A stretch of DNA of 25,578 nucleotides from Acanthaster planci (Eukaryota; Echinodermata; Asteroidea; Valvatida; Acanthasteridae): assembly GCF_001949145.1 (NCBI RefSeq), contig NW_019091505.1:538388-563965 (forward strand), given 5' to 3'. Positions within the stretch are counted from its first letter, which is position 1, and every line of letters begins with the position of its first letter. The notes under the pieces are model-generated. The model was not told the origin of the DNA. It ran no database searches and saw nothing but the letters and a program-made list of their open reading frames with translations. This document shows, one piece after another, positions 9,393 to 21,517 of this stretch. A program made the translations under genes and the position numbers.

Positions 9393-9631
9393 AGTTCACT
9401 GCAATCAACCCCTCACACGTACATGAACATTAGATGGTCTACCAGTGATGTGAGAAGTACACCATGGCATGCATCCAAGTTGAGCCAGTAATAATTCAAC
9501 CTGAAGCTGTAGTTTGCACAGACAATGAGAACAGAGATGAGCCACCGAGTCCAGAGATTCTTCCCAGCTTTTTGAAAATTTCATATCCACGGCTGGACCT
9601 GTCTGCACTCAGTGAATGTAAATTTGCTGAG
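9393..9631 (+). CDS. Unknown gene, first coding exon (ATG at 9464)
   Basis: The acceptor CATTTATTACAG precedes 71 bases of leader and the start ATG at 9464, in a good context (CACCATGG). It encodes 56 residues, starting MACIQVEPVIIQPEAVV and ending with a DLSALSECKFAE segment, then the donor GAG|GTAAGT in phase 0. The peptide is acidic and proline-rich in the middle (NENRDEPPSPEILP), with hydrophobic patches, as in disordered N-terminal regions of nuclear or signalling proteins. I do not recognise the family. Three upstream ATGs precede the start (9423, 9434 and the ATGTGA at 9448), one opening a frame that overlaps it. The frame continues cleanly into the 10000 exon, the main evidence that it is real. 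Confidence 0.75.
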
Positions 9632-9999
9632 GTAAGTTAGAGAACATTGTTGATGACCCACCTTGTGGGTTTGAGCATACATTGAGAATGTACACAGGTA
9701 TAAAAGGAGTGCAGATGTCAGTGATCGAGACTTTCATATTGTTATGGAATTTCTTGTCTGATTTGAATTTGCCCTATATATTGTTCAGTGCTGGACTACC
9801 CAGAATGTAAGAAAGTCTGGTTTCTAAAATTCTTTGTCACGTTTCATGTTGATATGACTTTATGTTGGTGAATCATTGAGTAAGGCAATGGATTTGTACA
9901 TTCTTTTCATATTACCGAAAGAAGAAAAAAGCAAAAAAAAAAGAAACAAATTATATCGCTCCTCCCTTTAAATTAATTTTTAAATTGAATTTTTTCCAG
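9632..9999 (+). other. Intron between the two N-terminal coding exons
   Basis: 368-bp GT-AG intron: donor GTAAGT, acceptor preceded by the pyrimidine tract GAATTTTTTCCAG. It includes an A-rich tract near 9921-9950. Confidence 0.75.
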
Positions 10000-10183
10000 C
10001 GAAAGCCAAACATTATCCAAGATGGTCCTTCAGTTATTGTGCAGTCATTGTACAATATGCCTCTTACTCCTGGAGCTTTCGGTACTCCGACAGCGTTAGA
10101 ATATTTAGCAGAAGAGATTGAAGTTTCCTGCTCAGAAGATGGTTTATGTGACACTGAAGTCAATAAACTCACATCAAAGTTGT
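10000..10183 (+). CDS. Unknown gene, second coding exon
   Basis: From acceptor TTTTTTCCAG to donor TTGT|GTAAGT, this 184-base exon reads 61 full codons plus one base (phase 1 out). It starts RKPNIIQDGPSVIVQSLYNM, then MPLTPGAFGTPTALEYLAEE and a cysteine-containing acidic part (EIEVSCSEDGLCDTE), ending in NKLTSKL. The 'TPGAFGTPTALEYLAEE' part reads like a conserved short motif followed by an amphipathic acidic helix, but I cannot assign a family or a DNA-binding or enzymatic domain. Splice sites at both ends are strong and the frame is open throughout. Confidence 0.75.
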
Positions 10184-11293
10184 GTAAGTCTCTATTTTGC
10201 TGATTTTTAGTTTCAGTAAATACTTAAGTACACTTTTGCTGGTTTTCCCATGAGAAATTCATAAATCCTTTCAGTTTTCTTTATGGCTGCATAAAAAGAA
10301 GAATAAAATCTAGGAAATATTTTTTGTTTGTGCGTTGTTGATGTATTGTGCTGTTGTTTTTATGCATGTGCTGAGAACGTAATGCAGTAGCTTTGCATTG
10401 TCTTTTAAGAGCATCCTGCTGTATGCTTATAACAATAAGATAAGTACCAGATACAGGGTGATATTGAAATCTATGAAAACAATGATGGAAAAAGCCTTAC
10501 AAAAGGAAACAAGACTCTACATGTAATACTTGAAGGGCCATTTCAATTTCTCTTTTGTCCTATTGAAAGGGCTTTTTAAAAATTCACATTTTTAATGCCT
10601 TCCGTGACAAATTAGGGTACAATGTCTTTGCACAAAACACTGTTCATTTTCAAGGTTTTGTGTTCAGATTTACCCAATATTCGCTCATTTAAAATATTTA
10701 TGAGGAGACTTTGGCCCACCATCCAACTGTCATGTACTAAAACAACAATGAATCAACAAGAAAGAAACAGTGAAGACAGCAAAACATCTAAATTCTGGCA
10801 CCCTTTAGAGCAGAAAAAGCTGTAATATTGACTTTCTTCCTGAAATTCATATCAATAATTTTTCTCATGGATCTGCACGTTTGCAGTGCCCTTAAAAGTG
10901 GAAAACAAGTTGAAAAAAGTTAAATGGGAAACACAGGGGCATTTACAAGAACTGCATTAAAAACGAACCCTAGACAAAGTTATCATGAGTGAGTGTGAAC
11001 AGCGCATTGCATTTATAACTCTTCCATCTGCACTTTGATTATGTACATGTAATTCTGGCCTGTGGATAGTCATTGGCTTTTGGTCAGAGTTCAAGATAGT
11101 GGAAATGACATCACTATCTTTAGATCTGACTTGTCATGGACTTGATTCTTTAACTGAGCACCCTCCTGTAATCATTGTCCTTGGGGATACAAGTACTTTG
11201 TAAACAGAAAATCTGCAAACACATTTCTTACCACACTTGTCAGGAGGATTACATGTATGGTATGTCATTGCCAATGGCAGCAGAGTGATTATC

Positions 11294-11314
11294 TGTGTGT
11301 GTGTGTGGGGGGGG
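11294..11314. repeat. (TG)7 microsatellite followed by a G-run
   Basis: Seven TG dinucleotides followed by a run of G up to 11314. Simple-sequence repeat in the long intron. Confidence 0.85.
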
Positions 11315-14300
11315 TTGTGAGACCATCAGGCATCAGTCATTAATCATGTTACTAGCCTGAGTCGTAAGCCCTGCCCCATGGCATTCTGGCCTGGGGAGGA
11401 TTACTACCAAGTGAAAAAAATTGGGGGAGGTTCCTGCCCCATAGCCCGTTCAGTTTCATTACCGTTGGCCACTGCTGGTCATTTACCAAATATAAGTGAG
11501 CATTAACATGTTTTTTTCTTAACCAAGGATTATTTGAGCAGGGACTTACAATTTTAGATTGACAGGGAAAGAAAACCCCAGAACAATCTCGTTGCACAAT
11601 CTTGATCGAGCAGGTCATGGCAACGCAATCCTTTTACATGCCAGGCGGATAGCAACAGGTTTAGGCAGAAACAGGAGAAAAAAAAATACACTGGGTGGCA
11701 TGGATACTCAGAAAAAAAAAGAGAGTTTCTGTCAGAGTCATTCCATGTTGAAAGCAAACATGAAAGTTGAATGTGGGTGTCACTCTACAAGAATACCAAT
11801 CTGAAGTGAATATTACCACCAGCAACAGTAAATACATAATGTCATGGATGTGCTGTGTGCATATTACATCCCTGTGCATCAATTATCAGATTGCTCAAAT
11901 TTCGCTGGCCAGTTTGTGTTAATGGATGCACAATCCACACAAAGGAATACTAACTCGAAGTGAAATCTTGTGCAGTTTTGCTGGGGAACAGAATTTTTAT
12001 AATCCTAAAACAAGTGATTGTCCTTTACTTCCCTGCAAATCCACAAGAAGAAATGAAGCCATTGGGAACTCTTCCGGGAGGAGGAATTTATTTATGAATG
12101 ATCTATTTGAAATAGTCCTAGCTGATATTATCAATCCAAAAATGTAGTGATATGGGGTGTGTGTGGTTAGCTTAGTTTCAGTGTCACACATTAGAGGTAT
12201 ATATTTTTTACCATGATCAGAAATATGTTTCTGCCTCAGTCTTTGACGCGTTAATTAATTAGTATTCCTGTGCGATGTCATTGCTTTGACCAAACAAGTG
12301 CGGATCAAGATTCAACTTTCCAGCGAGGAGGGTAATTTGATTTTGACGCATTAGTCTTTTGTCAAATCAATTTCACAGATCTCTAAGGGTCATGTGAAAA
12401 GTTGACTTAACAGAATTTAGCACATAAATTGAACAATTTGTTGAAAAGGTTATATCCTGAAGTTATTTCCTAGATGGCCAATTAAATAGTATCTCTTATT
12501 CTCAGTTTTATCTCCTGTGCCATTTTGACAAAAAGTGTGCAGTTGCCTCATGGGATCTGTTGTAGCCGAGGATGGAAGGAATAAACAGTTATGCTGAGGA
12601 GGGAACTCATGGGTTTAAATGTACATACATGTACATGCACTTGTACGTGTAAGGCTTTCGACTTCCTTTACTCAACATTCGCCTGAATTGTTTGTTTTTC
12701 TAAAGTATTCCAGAACAGGTCATACAAGTTACACTGAGATTGAATTCATGAATGCATTTGTTATTTGCATATTATAGAAACTTGTATGGAGTTGAGTCCT
12801 TGGGCATACTGTATTGCCCACAATGCCAATGTCTGTGGTCATGGTAACAGCAAGTGAACTTGCACATCAACAATACCCTGATTGGCCCTTAGAGAGACTA
12901 GTGGTGTCACAGTTGAGTGAACCAGGCAAAACCGATTTGCTGCTGTTATTGCATAGTTTGGAACCTGTCAACAAAGGATCAGTGCATTGTTAATTCATAG
13001 CAATATTCTGAAAAGATTGGCATACATGTAGATGTGAAAAAAGGATAAATTTAAATGTTACCTGCTACCAGAAACTGCAAGTATTAATTTGTGTTGTGGT
13101 CAATTTTCTCATGGGAGGGGGTTTGCTGAAAACATTTATGTGGAGGGGACATGGGTAGACACCTTTTGACACCAGGAGGCACTCTTCAACACTAGTTATG
13201 AATTAGTGTGAACGCCACGTACATAACGACTTTTTGTTAGCCCTCCTTGTTTCTCCTATATTGGGCAAAAAAAGGTGGTTAAATTCCTCCATCGACATGT
13301 ACGTGATTAAAGTACTGAAGTGATAAGTCAAAATATGAAACCTTAAAATGTACAAAATCAGTAAAACATTTTGACCCAATGATATTTTCGTAAAAAAGAT
13401 TTCAAAGTTTGTGGCTTCTGTAAAATTGGTACTGTAATATAATTCAAATTCCTGCCATATTGATTTTGTCAGGCCGGTTGTCTCCATTACCACAGACAAA
13501 TGAAAAGACAGCAACAGCTCTTCTGTTGCTAATCAAATATAAATGTACTTAAAAAATGAAGACATTGTTTAAGTCATCTACATTCACATGTTTAATAATA
13601 GTTGATGTGTGATTCGTCTGTGAAAGTTCACGTTAGATTAATAACATTTGTCATAGAATTGATTTCAGTGTGATATCCTCATTACCATGGAAACCTTAGG
13701 TGTGTCTTTTCAGCATGCTTGTCTTTATGTTGTTGTTCCTTTAAAAATTTCCTAAATGCCAAGTTGCATTTTATGTAAATTTAAGCCAAAGAGAAAGGAC
13801 TGTAACTAAAATGTTGCAATCATAATAAAAATTACACAGGAACTGAACATGTACATCAAACCCCTAAATGTTTGACTAAAGTTATTTGTTGATAGGCATA
13901 TAACACAAAAGGTGGTTTTATTCGTGGATTAATACTCCTGAAAAAAGGCTTTTTAGTGTCTCTTTCTGAATTTTTAAAGTTGTAACTTTTACACTGAGAC
14001 AATCAATGAAAACCTAAATGGCAATACCTATGAGTTACTAATAGATAAATCAAGTTTCAAACTGTGAATTACACAAGCATATAACTCCAATTGAAAATAC
14101 AGTATCTGTAATTTATTCCATTTGCACACAGTTGATTGAGTTATCTTGGAAGACTTCAAATGTGTTTCTAAAGTGTCAAAGGTCGTTTACTTAATTTAAC
14201 TGGAACTGCTTTAATAACTCATTAGGGTTAATGATTAAATGGATCGCTGTGGATATCACACAGCTAATGCCTTAAACAGTTTACAGTTGTCCATTTAAGA

Positions 14301-15799
14301 TATTCATGTTTTCACTTTTCAGTTAGGTTGTCAGTTTTGTTTCAAGGGATGAAAAGAATTGTTTCTTCTCTGTCAGAAATCCATACTTGAAGGAGACCAG
14401 TTCTAACTGTAATGGAGGATGACCCCTGGCCGTAAGCAACTTTGTTTTTTCTGTTCGACAAAAACTTGCATCAGTTTTTCTTGTAAAAGATGGTAAACAG
14501 TCTGGAAATACATGAGTCACTTAAGTTGTTACAATTTGAGATGGAAAGTAGAAGAGGGGTGAGAAATGAAAATTGTTCGTGATGCAAGCCGGAGAATCAC
14601 ATGGCTAGGATTTGTTTCTTGAAAGTTTATGTATATAGGGATTTATTTAGTTTTCACTCAATGAAAGCAGTTAACTACCATCAACAGGTAGGGATTGAAA
14701 CTTGACATAAACATGGTAACAAAAAATTGCATGAACAAAACATACCTTAAAATTACGTTAAAAATTACAAGTACAAAAATCAAATGAAAATATGTACTGA
14801 ATTTGAAACTTGGTTTCAAAATCAAGGTATTGCTTACCGTACTCAATAATGAGACAATGCCCTTAAAATTGCAGTGAAATAAATAAAAATTTAAGAAATG
14901 AAGGGGAGGTGAACAGAATAACATAAAATATCAAAATCATGAGTACGGTGTAACACTTGGACTTCTTCTGGCGTTGCATTATGAGCAATCAATAAAGCTT
15001 TCAGATGACAACAAACCCTAATTATCCATGGCCAAGATACATTTGTAGATTTTCCTCTGGACCCATCTTTGGTGGAACCTGCTGTAGGCTGATGCACTGG
15101 GTGAAATCATTGAGCTGTTAAACACAAACCCGTAATTTGTAACTTTAACATCGGTCCACTGAACATTTCCAGTTTTCGGTGTGATGGTCAAGGAGGAGCA
15201 CGTAAGCCAAAAGGGATGGCTTCAGTTTTGCTGATATGGTTGTGCAACTTTTTTATATAAAAATAAAAAGTCATACATTCATTATTCTTTTCTGACGAAG
15301 TTTTAGAAGATAAAAACGTAACACAGTTAAGCATATTGTGGCCGGATCATTGTTAAATGTACTAATGATCAAGGTTCTATTAAGTACTAAATATACATGG
15401 TTTTTGAACTCTTTCTAACCTATCTGATCTGATTTAGAGTTAGACACAGGCTTAAAAACAAACGTCTCGTATTCTAAATGTAGCGTGTTGAGACTACAGA
15501 AAATGGTATGGAGAAGCGCATTCCTACTTGGGCCTATTACGCATAAAACTAGTTCTGACGACTTGCACTTGTTGACCCTGTGCTGTTACTACGTGGTGAG
15601 CAAAGTTGAGCCAAGTGTCAATATAAACACCCAAGCCTTTTCAAACAGTGACCCCGGCGTTATCGTTCCAAGATAGTTAAAAATACAAGTATTTTTCTTG
15701 AGGGTCAAAGTGAGAACATGACTCTTGGTGTAATTAAAATACAGTCTCCTGGTATGGAACCAAAAATAAATTTCGGTGAACAGCGTGACAATCAGAATT

Positions 15800-16580
15800 G
15801 CAACACTTTTACAATAATTCTTCAGATCGTTACCGACGTCGACACCTCCAAGCAACGCGTGTGGTCGGGAGGTCATTTAAACGTCGCTGGCCGTATCATC
15901 GTGAATGTGATTATTGTTCCTCAAAATCCATTGCGATATTTTCGGCGTCTGTAAAATTGAAGAAGGTAATGCAATGATGCATGGGGTGTAAACTGGGGGA
16001 TATTGAAAGTAAATTGGACCGCAGTTAAATTTGTAATTTTTTGTCCGTTTTAATTAAGATTTCAATGGGGAGCGCCACCCGGGGCCACAGTGTCCCACAG
16101 GCATCCCCTAGGGCACTTTCCTCCCTATTATTTTGCAAGTGGTTTGCGTAATTGGGCCTACATACCCAGTGCGCAGTAATGGCAGCAAAATTGTGCGTGT
16201 TGTGTAGGTCGCTTCCGGGCACATCACTGTGCGGAGTGATATGTTGCAGTCGTTAGGTACGTACGTCCGCGCGTGTTTGTGTTGTGTACTGTACTACGGC
16301 GTTGCATTGCTTGTGCTCAATGTATTCGTGAAGGGGTCAAAAACGATGGCTTCCGACGCAAGAAAGAGTCTGGATTTACTCCTCCAAGCTGGTAAGGAAC
16401 GTGGATTAGATTAATTTTTCATAACCAGCCTCTGCTTCGAAATGAAACACTGATTTCTTGGGACATTTTGTGCCACCTACAGAGAAATAGGCACGTTGAA
16501 TTACGCGCGAAGCAATTCTCTTCCGGACTCGGAAAACCAGGAAGTGAATTACGCAAAGAATACTCGCTAGCGTGGCGAGG
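15800..16580 (+). promoter_or_regulatory. CpG cluster, candidate internal promoter
   Basis: CpGs are dense at 15830-15945, 16060-16110, 16200-16370 and 16495-16580 in an otherwise CpG-poor intron. ETS-type sites CTTCCGG occur at 16212-16218 and 16520-16526, with CAGGAAGTG at 16538-16546. No TATA box is obvious. A strong-context ATG and a strong donor follow at 16346-16391, as expected for a CpG promoter and first exon. No transcript evidence is available. Confidence 0.5.
16346..16391 (+). CDS. Candidate alternative first coding exon
   Basis: From ATG at 16346 (context AACGATGG, with A at -3 and G at +4) it reads 15 codons, MASDARKSLDLLLQA, plus one base to the donor AGCTG|GTAAGG. The end phase (1) is the same as that of the exon ending at 10183, so both can join the 22521 exon; the junction codon becomes GCT (Ala). 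The peptide holds a leucine-rich LDLLL segment. The frame is open upstream to an ATG at 16241, which would add a hydrophobic stretch (ACLCCVLYYGVALLVLNVF), but that ATG is in a weaker context. It could also be the first exon of another gene nested here. Confidence 0.5.
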
Positions 16581-16802
16581 GCACTGTACACAAACAATAG
16601 AACGCGTGTTACTTTGGTCTCTTTTAAAGTGCTCAACTTTAACCATTATTCATTTTGCTTGAATTATGGCTTCACTGTGGAAAGATATTTCATGCTCGTC
16701 ATGCCCGTTACACGTTATGAACATCAATTCAGCTAAGCCTTAGGCCTACCATCGGACGTGTCGGACTATGTTGAGTTTTGTGAGCCCTTGTCCCAGTTCT
16801 CA

Positions 16803-17373
16803 TTAGTCCCACTCACTAGAGTGGTACGGACTCTCACTCCCGATCCATCCTTAGCCACACATCCATATGTGCAATTTTGTGTTGGCGGACTGAACATTAT
16901 CGGTGCACCCACTTATATCGTGGGCGAAATTTTTTTTGCACACTGACATGATTCTTGACCTTTCCACTTTCTAAAAACCATTTATTGAATGATTTCACTC
17001 ACGTTATTCAGGTATTTTCCAGTCTTTTTGCCTTAATCCATTCAGTCTAATGGACTCGCTCTCTCAGTTGCCATCTTTAAAATAAGATCGTTGAACATTA
17101 CGTCACTTGACCCCTCATCGTCTCGACAGCTGTTCTATGGATAAAGGCAAAAAGACTGGAAAATACCTCAATAACGTGAGTGAAATCATTCACTAAATGG
17201 TTTTTAGAAAGCGGAAAGGTCAAGAATCATGTTCGCGTTCAAAAGAAATTGCGCCCACAATGAGAAGTGGGTGCGCCGAAAATGTTCAGTACGCCGACAC
17301 GAAATTGCGCATACGGATGTGTGGCGAAGGATGGATCGGGAGTGAGAGTCCATGCCACACTAGCGGGGCTAAG
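16803..17373. mobile_element. Long foldback element with about 240-bp inverted arms
   Basis: Left arm 16803-17041 and right arm 17137-17373 are inverse complements with scattered mismatches; for example GTATTTTCCAGTCTTTTTGCC on the left is matched by GGCAAAAAGACTGGAAAATAC on the right. The outer parts share ACTCTCACTCCCGATCCATC. A 95-bp unique loop separates the arms. The similarity may extend weakly outward to about 16757 and 17421. There is no transposase and no clear target duplication. The small ORFs here are frames through the arms. Confidence 0.85.
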
Positions 17374-17469
17374 TTCTCACCAGACTCATGTTTTCCTTTT
17401 TTTCGGCACAGTCGACTTACGTACCCACTATCTTTCCAAGTCCTGACACCAACTCAAGTAGTCTTGTCG

Positions 17470-17921
17470 TAAGACTGGTATTACTGTTTTTCTGGCCGGT
17501 GCACTGTTCAGGCAACATGCGCCAGCCAACACAGCCGAATAGACCTACTAGTAGAGGGCGCTATATTCATAAGAGACGACCTGCTGAAAACCAGTCTTGT
17601 AGAATCTGGCAGGCTTACCTGAAAAATTCCAAGCATACCTCACGCGTTCAAGTTATCATTAATAATACATGTACATATACGCACTTCTGAAGACAGCGTG
17701 CCATGCAGATAACGGTTTTTGGCAGTGCGCATGCGCAATTATTCATGGTAGTTTGAGTGCATAAGGTATGCTCAGAATTTTTGGTGTAAGCTTGCCAGGT
17801 TCTATAAGACTGGCTGTGTCATTGTGAACAAAGCGCCCTCTAATGGCACTGTGATTAGGCTGTACTCTCCTGCGTATGTAGCCTGCACAGTGCACTGGCC
17901 AAAACAGTAAAACCAGTCTTG
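17470..17921. mobile_element. Second foldback element, more diverged
   Basis: Left arm 17470-17640 begins AAGACTGGTATTACTG and right arm 17764-17921 ends CAGTAAAACCAGTCTTG. Shared internal blocks include GAGGGCGCT and its inverse AGCGCCCTC, GGCCRGTGCACTGT, and AGCATACCT/AGGTATGCT. The arms have several indels, so it is older than the adjacent foldback. Because of the inversion, open frames on the two strands give related peptides (RLVLLFWPVHC-like), which are not genes. The roughly 123-bp spacer holds TACATGTA and a GCGCATGCGC palindrome (NRF1-like). Confidence 0.8.
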
Positions 17922-18468
17922 GAGCAAGACTACAACTCGGCATGTTCCATGATCTACACAGTGTTGTGTAAAAGAACTTCAGTGTCAGTTTTACACTGGA
18001 CAGCAAAAGAAACTTGCCACTTCCGTCAAAGGCCACACATAAAAAATTCACTCCATAGAAATCAGCAATTTTTGTACACAGGTATGTTGCAATACCCCTT
18101 ACTAATCACATGCCCCAAAGCAAGTAATTTTCTTTATAACAAAGAAGAAATTGACATGCACAGCAACTTGGTTACTGAATCAAAAGTCGCACACAAAAGC
18201 ACTCTCCACCAAGCAAAAATGACCCATGAATGGACAACATTTTAAACAACCAATGACAAAGTGAACACCTGTTTTGTCAGAATGATGTGCATGAGTGGTT
18301 TCTGTATAGGGATGCCATCCTAACTGACTATGCATACACATTATTGATTGTGACTTCTTTATTTCGTCCTATGACATTGATTTCTGCGTAAAACTTACGG
18401 CTCATTCTGTTACATTCTATGACTTTTGATATTTTGTTTTACCTTTTTGAAGAGGGATGGGTTGCTGA

Positions 18469-18626
18469 TACAGAATTCTGCAAGTCAGTACCTTGTGTGA
18501 CTTGCACCCTACGATTTGTTATGGGTTTGTAATGCTATGGGTGTTTTAATGCAGCTCAGTTATGCCAAATCTCGGTGAATTTCTGTGCTGCCAAAATTCC
18601 ACTTTTTAATTACCCCCCTCAAAAAA
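18469..18626 (+). repeat. Dispersed repeat, copy 1 (inverted partner at 19592-19744)
   Basis: About 155 bp alignable to the reverse complement of 19592-19744. Shared blocks include TACAGAA(TT)CTGCAAGTCA, GGGTTYGTAATRCTATGGGT and TTYTGTGCTGCSAAAATTCCAC, ending in CCCCCTCAAAAA. Divergence is substantial. It marks a repeat family of unknown type. Confidence 0.7.
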
Positions 18627-18650
18627 GGCCTCAAAACTGATCATGCTATT

Positions 18651-18709
18651 TAGCTTCAACAAGCCTCAACACATACAAATAGCGTCAACAAAGCCTCAAC
18701 AACTCAAAA
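18651..18709. repeat. Two-copy tandem duplication, about 29 bp
   Basis: Units starting TAGCKTCAACA at 18651 and 18680 are each followed by an AGCCTCAACA block and an A-rich end. Short local duplication. Confidence 0.65.
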
Positions 18710-18840
18710 GTACCCTCTAAAGATTTAAAAGTGGTTTTATCAAAATTTAAAGACTCTAAGACCTTCCACTGTGTAAAAGAAACATCGAATTTGCCTTTCA
18801 GATTCATGCAGAAAAACGAAACTCTTTCGTGATGTATGGA

Positions 18841-18891
18841 GGCCGCCATCTTTCTTTACTCTGCTGTCCAGGCGAAAACAAGATGGTGGCC
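18841..18891. promoter_or_regulatory. Inverted pair of YY1-like sites
   Basis: GGCCGCCATCTT (18841-18852) and AAGATGGTGGCC (18880-18891) form an inverted repeat with one mismatch. Each contains the YY1 core CCAT/ATGG in its usual AAGATGGCGGC-like surround. The neighbourhood (18830-18915) is CpG-enriched. It could be a small promoter, perhaps on the minus strand, or the ends of a small element; no exon is supported nearby. Confidence 0.4.
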
Positions 18892-19246
18892 GGTCGGGCT
18901 GCACGAGCAGACCCGAATTTGTTGCTCACATTTCCACACTCAAATATCATTTTCGATAACGTGATATATTGAATATGATATGTAGGAGCCTTACTAATGT
19001 AAATGTAAAATATTTGCATAAAAATGCTTGAATAATTTGTTAACGCTTTGTTGACGCTCGTGACCCCTCGAAACTGATGTACAGCTGATGAACTATGGTT
19101 CTAAGGCCATACAACTGACTATTTCGTGAAAAAAACAATTGATGCTTTTACTCACCACTCTATGATTCCTCTGATGAAAATGACCCAAACACATTGCACA
19201 CTGTGTGTGCATCACGCAGTGTGCGTGCATCGGATTGATGGAATCG

Positions 19247-19489
19247 GAGGAATGGAATCTTGTTTTCATTGTATGAACTTCCTGTGTGTGTTCTGGCGGG
19301 TGTGCTCTGCACGCTGCGCTGTAAAGCTGAGAAGTAGAAGGGAGGGATATTTCTGTGGATTCAGCTATACGCTTTGAAATGTTGCAATAATGCAATTTTT
19401 GTACATGAAGGCAGACTTACATGTACATGTTAGAACCTATTTACAGTAGTAGAAGAGGGTTGTGCAATGAAAACAAGATTCCATCCCTC
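19247..19489. repeat. 25-bp inverted repeat, 193-bp apart
   Basis: GAGGAATGGAATCTTGTTTT plus CATTG at 19247-19271 and its inverse complement at 19465-19489 match at 24 of 25 positions. It lies between the two copies of the larger inverted repeat. Confidence 0.75.
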
Positions 19490-19591
19490 TGTTCTTGAAA
19501 ACCGTTGAGTCTACATCATGCAACAGTCGGCCCAACCTCGTTCCTGTCGGTATGATCTTTCCGCATCGTGTTGGTTCATGGAGACCAATGG

Positions 19592-19744
19592 TTTTTGAGG
19601 GGGAGATTTGATTGAGAACGTGGAATTTTCGCAGCACAAAAATGTACCCCAATTTGACAAAAGTGGGCCGCATTCAAAAACCCATAGTATTACGAACCCA
19701 TAAAAATCAGAGGGCGCAAGTGAATAGTGACTTGCAGTTCTGTA
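19592..19744 (-). repeat. Dispersed repeat, copy 2 (inverted relative to 18469-18626)
   Basis: Reverse complement of the family copy at 18469-18626. The 130-codon minus-strand open frame at 19511-19903 runs through it and is not supported as a gene: no start context, splice sites or domain were found. Confidence 0.7.
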
Positions 19745-21517
19745 AGTAGGTTGCTGAATGTTTGGAGAGCTACGTGTAACATGCGGAAGTGATTTCAAAC
19801 ACACAAGCAAAACTTGAAGGGGACATTCTTTACTCTTTTTATCAGGACTTTGAAAGATCTCCTTACACGTTGCCTTTGTAGCATACAAATGTACAAGTCC
19901 CAAGTTTCTGTCCCTGAGATTTTCTTATTACTGCATTTTCTGTGCAGTGAGCCTGCCTATTGTGTTAACTAATAAATACTAATATAATAACTACTAAAAT
20001 TTGTATTTTTGTACCAAATAAGGCAACCCTCAGTTTTCCAGCCACAGAGTCTTAGCATGGCATTTTATGACATTTATAAAAATAACAGGAATTTTTTCGT
20101 CGCAATTGACACAGATAAAAGATGTGAAATGTTGGCAAACATATTTTTACTTGGGCTACAATTTTGTTACTTGCAGTATTGGATTTTGGCAAGTTTTATA
20201 GCGCAAACTTTCTTCATGTATAAAGTACCTCATTATAACGGCATCTTTGCATTTTCTGTCATTGTTTGGTGTCTCATTTCTTTTTAGGGGGTCAGTGAGG
20301 ACCATCAGGTGGTTCTTGTTCCCTTCCAGTGAGCTGTTGGCCTACATGTATTTATGACCCCATGATATTTCTTGACCACAAGAAAGCCAAAGCCACCCAT
20401 ACAGGAAATCCTTAATAGGCTTTGTTGTTGAGTATTCTTGCCCTTTTGTGTTGGTTTACCATGAGCAGTTGCCTTTCTTGTGTCTTGTTTACTTAGGGGT
20501 TATGAGTACTGTAGACTAGATTCATGCTGTGTTGATTTTTGAACACCTGTCACTGTTCAGAATGCAAGCATTTTATTTCTCATTGCCATTAGATTGCCAG
20601 TGAGAAGTGGATGTTAATGAAAAAATCAAATGTGGATCAAATTGAAACTCAAGGGATAAGTTGTATGTTGCATGTTGACCATGTAGTTCGTACAAGTATT
20701 TAATCATTTCATGATAAGAACGTGAAATTGGGTCATCTTAGAAGAATTATTGATTGGTATGCAAATTTCTGAGAGAAAGATAAAACTGGGATAATCTGGA
20801 AGCTACACTGTACGTGCACCTGGTTATATAAACTGTGTATTAGAGTGTAGTGATGACCATCCTAGTAGCAACAGTGGTTAAGTATCCATACAGGATGTAA
20901 TTAAACCATCTCAATTGACGCAGAATACAACTTCCTGCCTTACTCTTCCGTAGTGGATGTTATGTATGAACAAAGCAGTTTTTCTTGATTGCAAACAGTG
21001 TGCTGGTTTTGTTTTTTAAGACTCTTGCCAGTTGTGGTTGTTTTTTTTTTTCTTGTGCCATGTTTGTGGTTCCAGGCGTTCTTTTAACTTCACCTCCAGT
21101 GTTTTCATGTACAAATAATATGGATGAACAGGTATCATTTCAATTTGCTGTCAACAAAAGTGGGTACTGCATTGAAAGTGTACGTTACATGTGCATGTAG
21201 CTGCAATGACTTACCCTTTCAAACACAATTTTTGCAACTTACCACTCATTAATGTGTCTCTGTTTTGAAATTCTTGTTAGATTGAATACATTGAAAATAT
21301 TCATGCATTGCTGGACAACTGTATGTACATGCATATATGTGAGGATGCTCTTTTGATGTCATCCAGAAAAGAAATGGCTCAGTGCATGGGTCTTTCTTCT
21401 GTTCAAATTGTGAATGCAGACTTTACTCGTGAAAAATATTTATAAGAAAGGGTAGTATGCTTGCTTATTTGTATGTACACTGTACGTATATGTCCATGTA
21501 TACCGGTACATTCAGCA

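Noticed and set aside
13203-13514. 103-codon minus-strand ORF
   Set aside because: AT-rich sequence, rare-codon composition and no exon signals; chance length for this base composition.
15718-15954. 78-codon + strand frame from a good-context ATG in the CpG cluster
   Set aside because: No recognisable motif and no donor before the stop; the overlapping minus-strand frame is equally open. CpG density explains the longer frame.
17388-18051. Two opposed ORFs giving related peptides (RLVLLFWPVHC-like)
   Set aside because: The similarity is explained by the inverted arms of the 17470-17921 foldback, not by a gene pair.
19511-19903. 130-codon minus-strand ORF, the longest in the window
   Set aside because: It runs through a dispersed repeat whose other copy (18469-18626) does not keep the frame open; no domain or splice support.
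20009-20287. 92-codon hydrophobic ORF resembling a small membrane protein
   Set aside because: The composition simply reflects T-rich DNA; there is no ATG in good context, splice signal or homologous motif.
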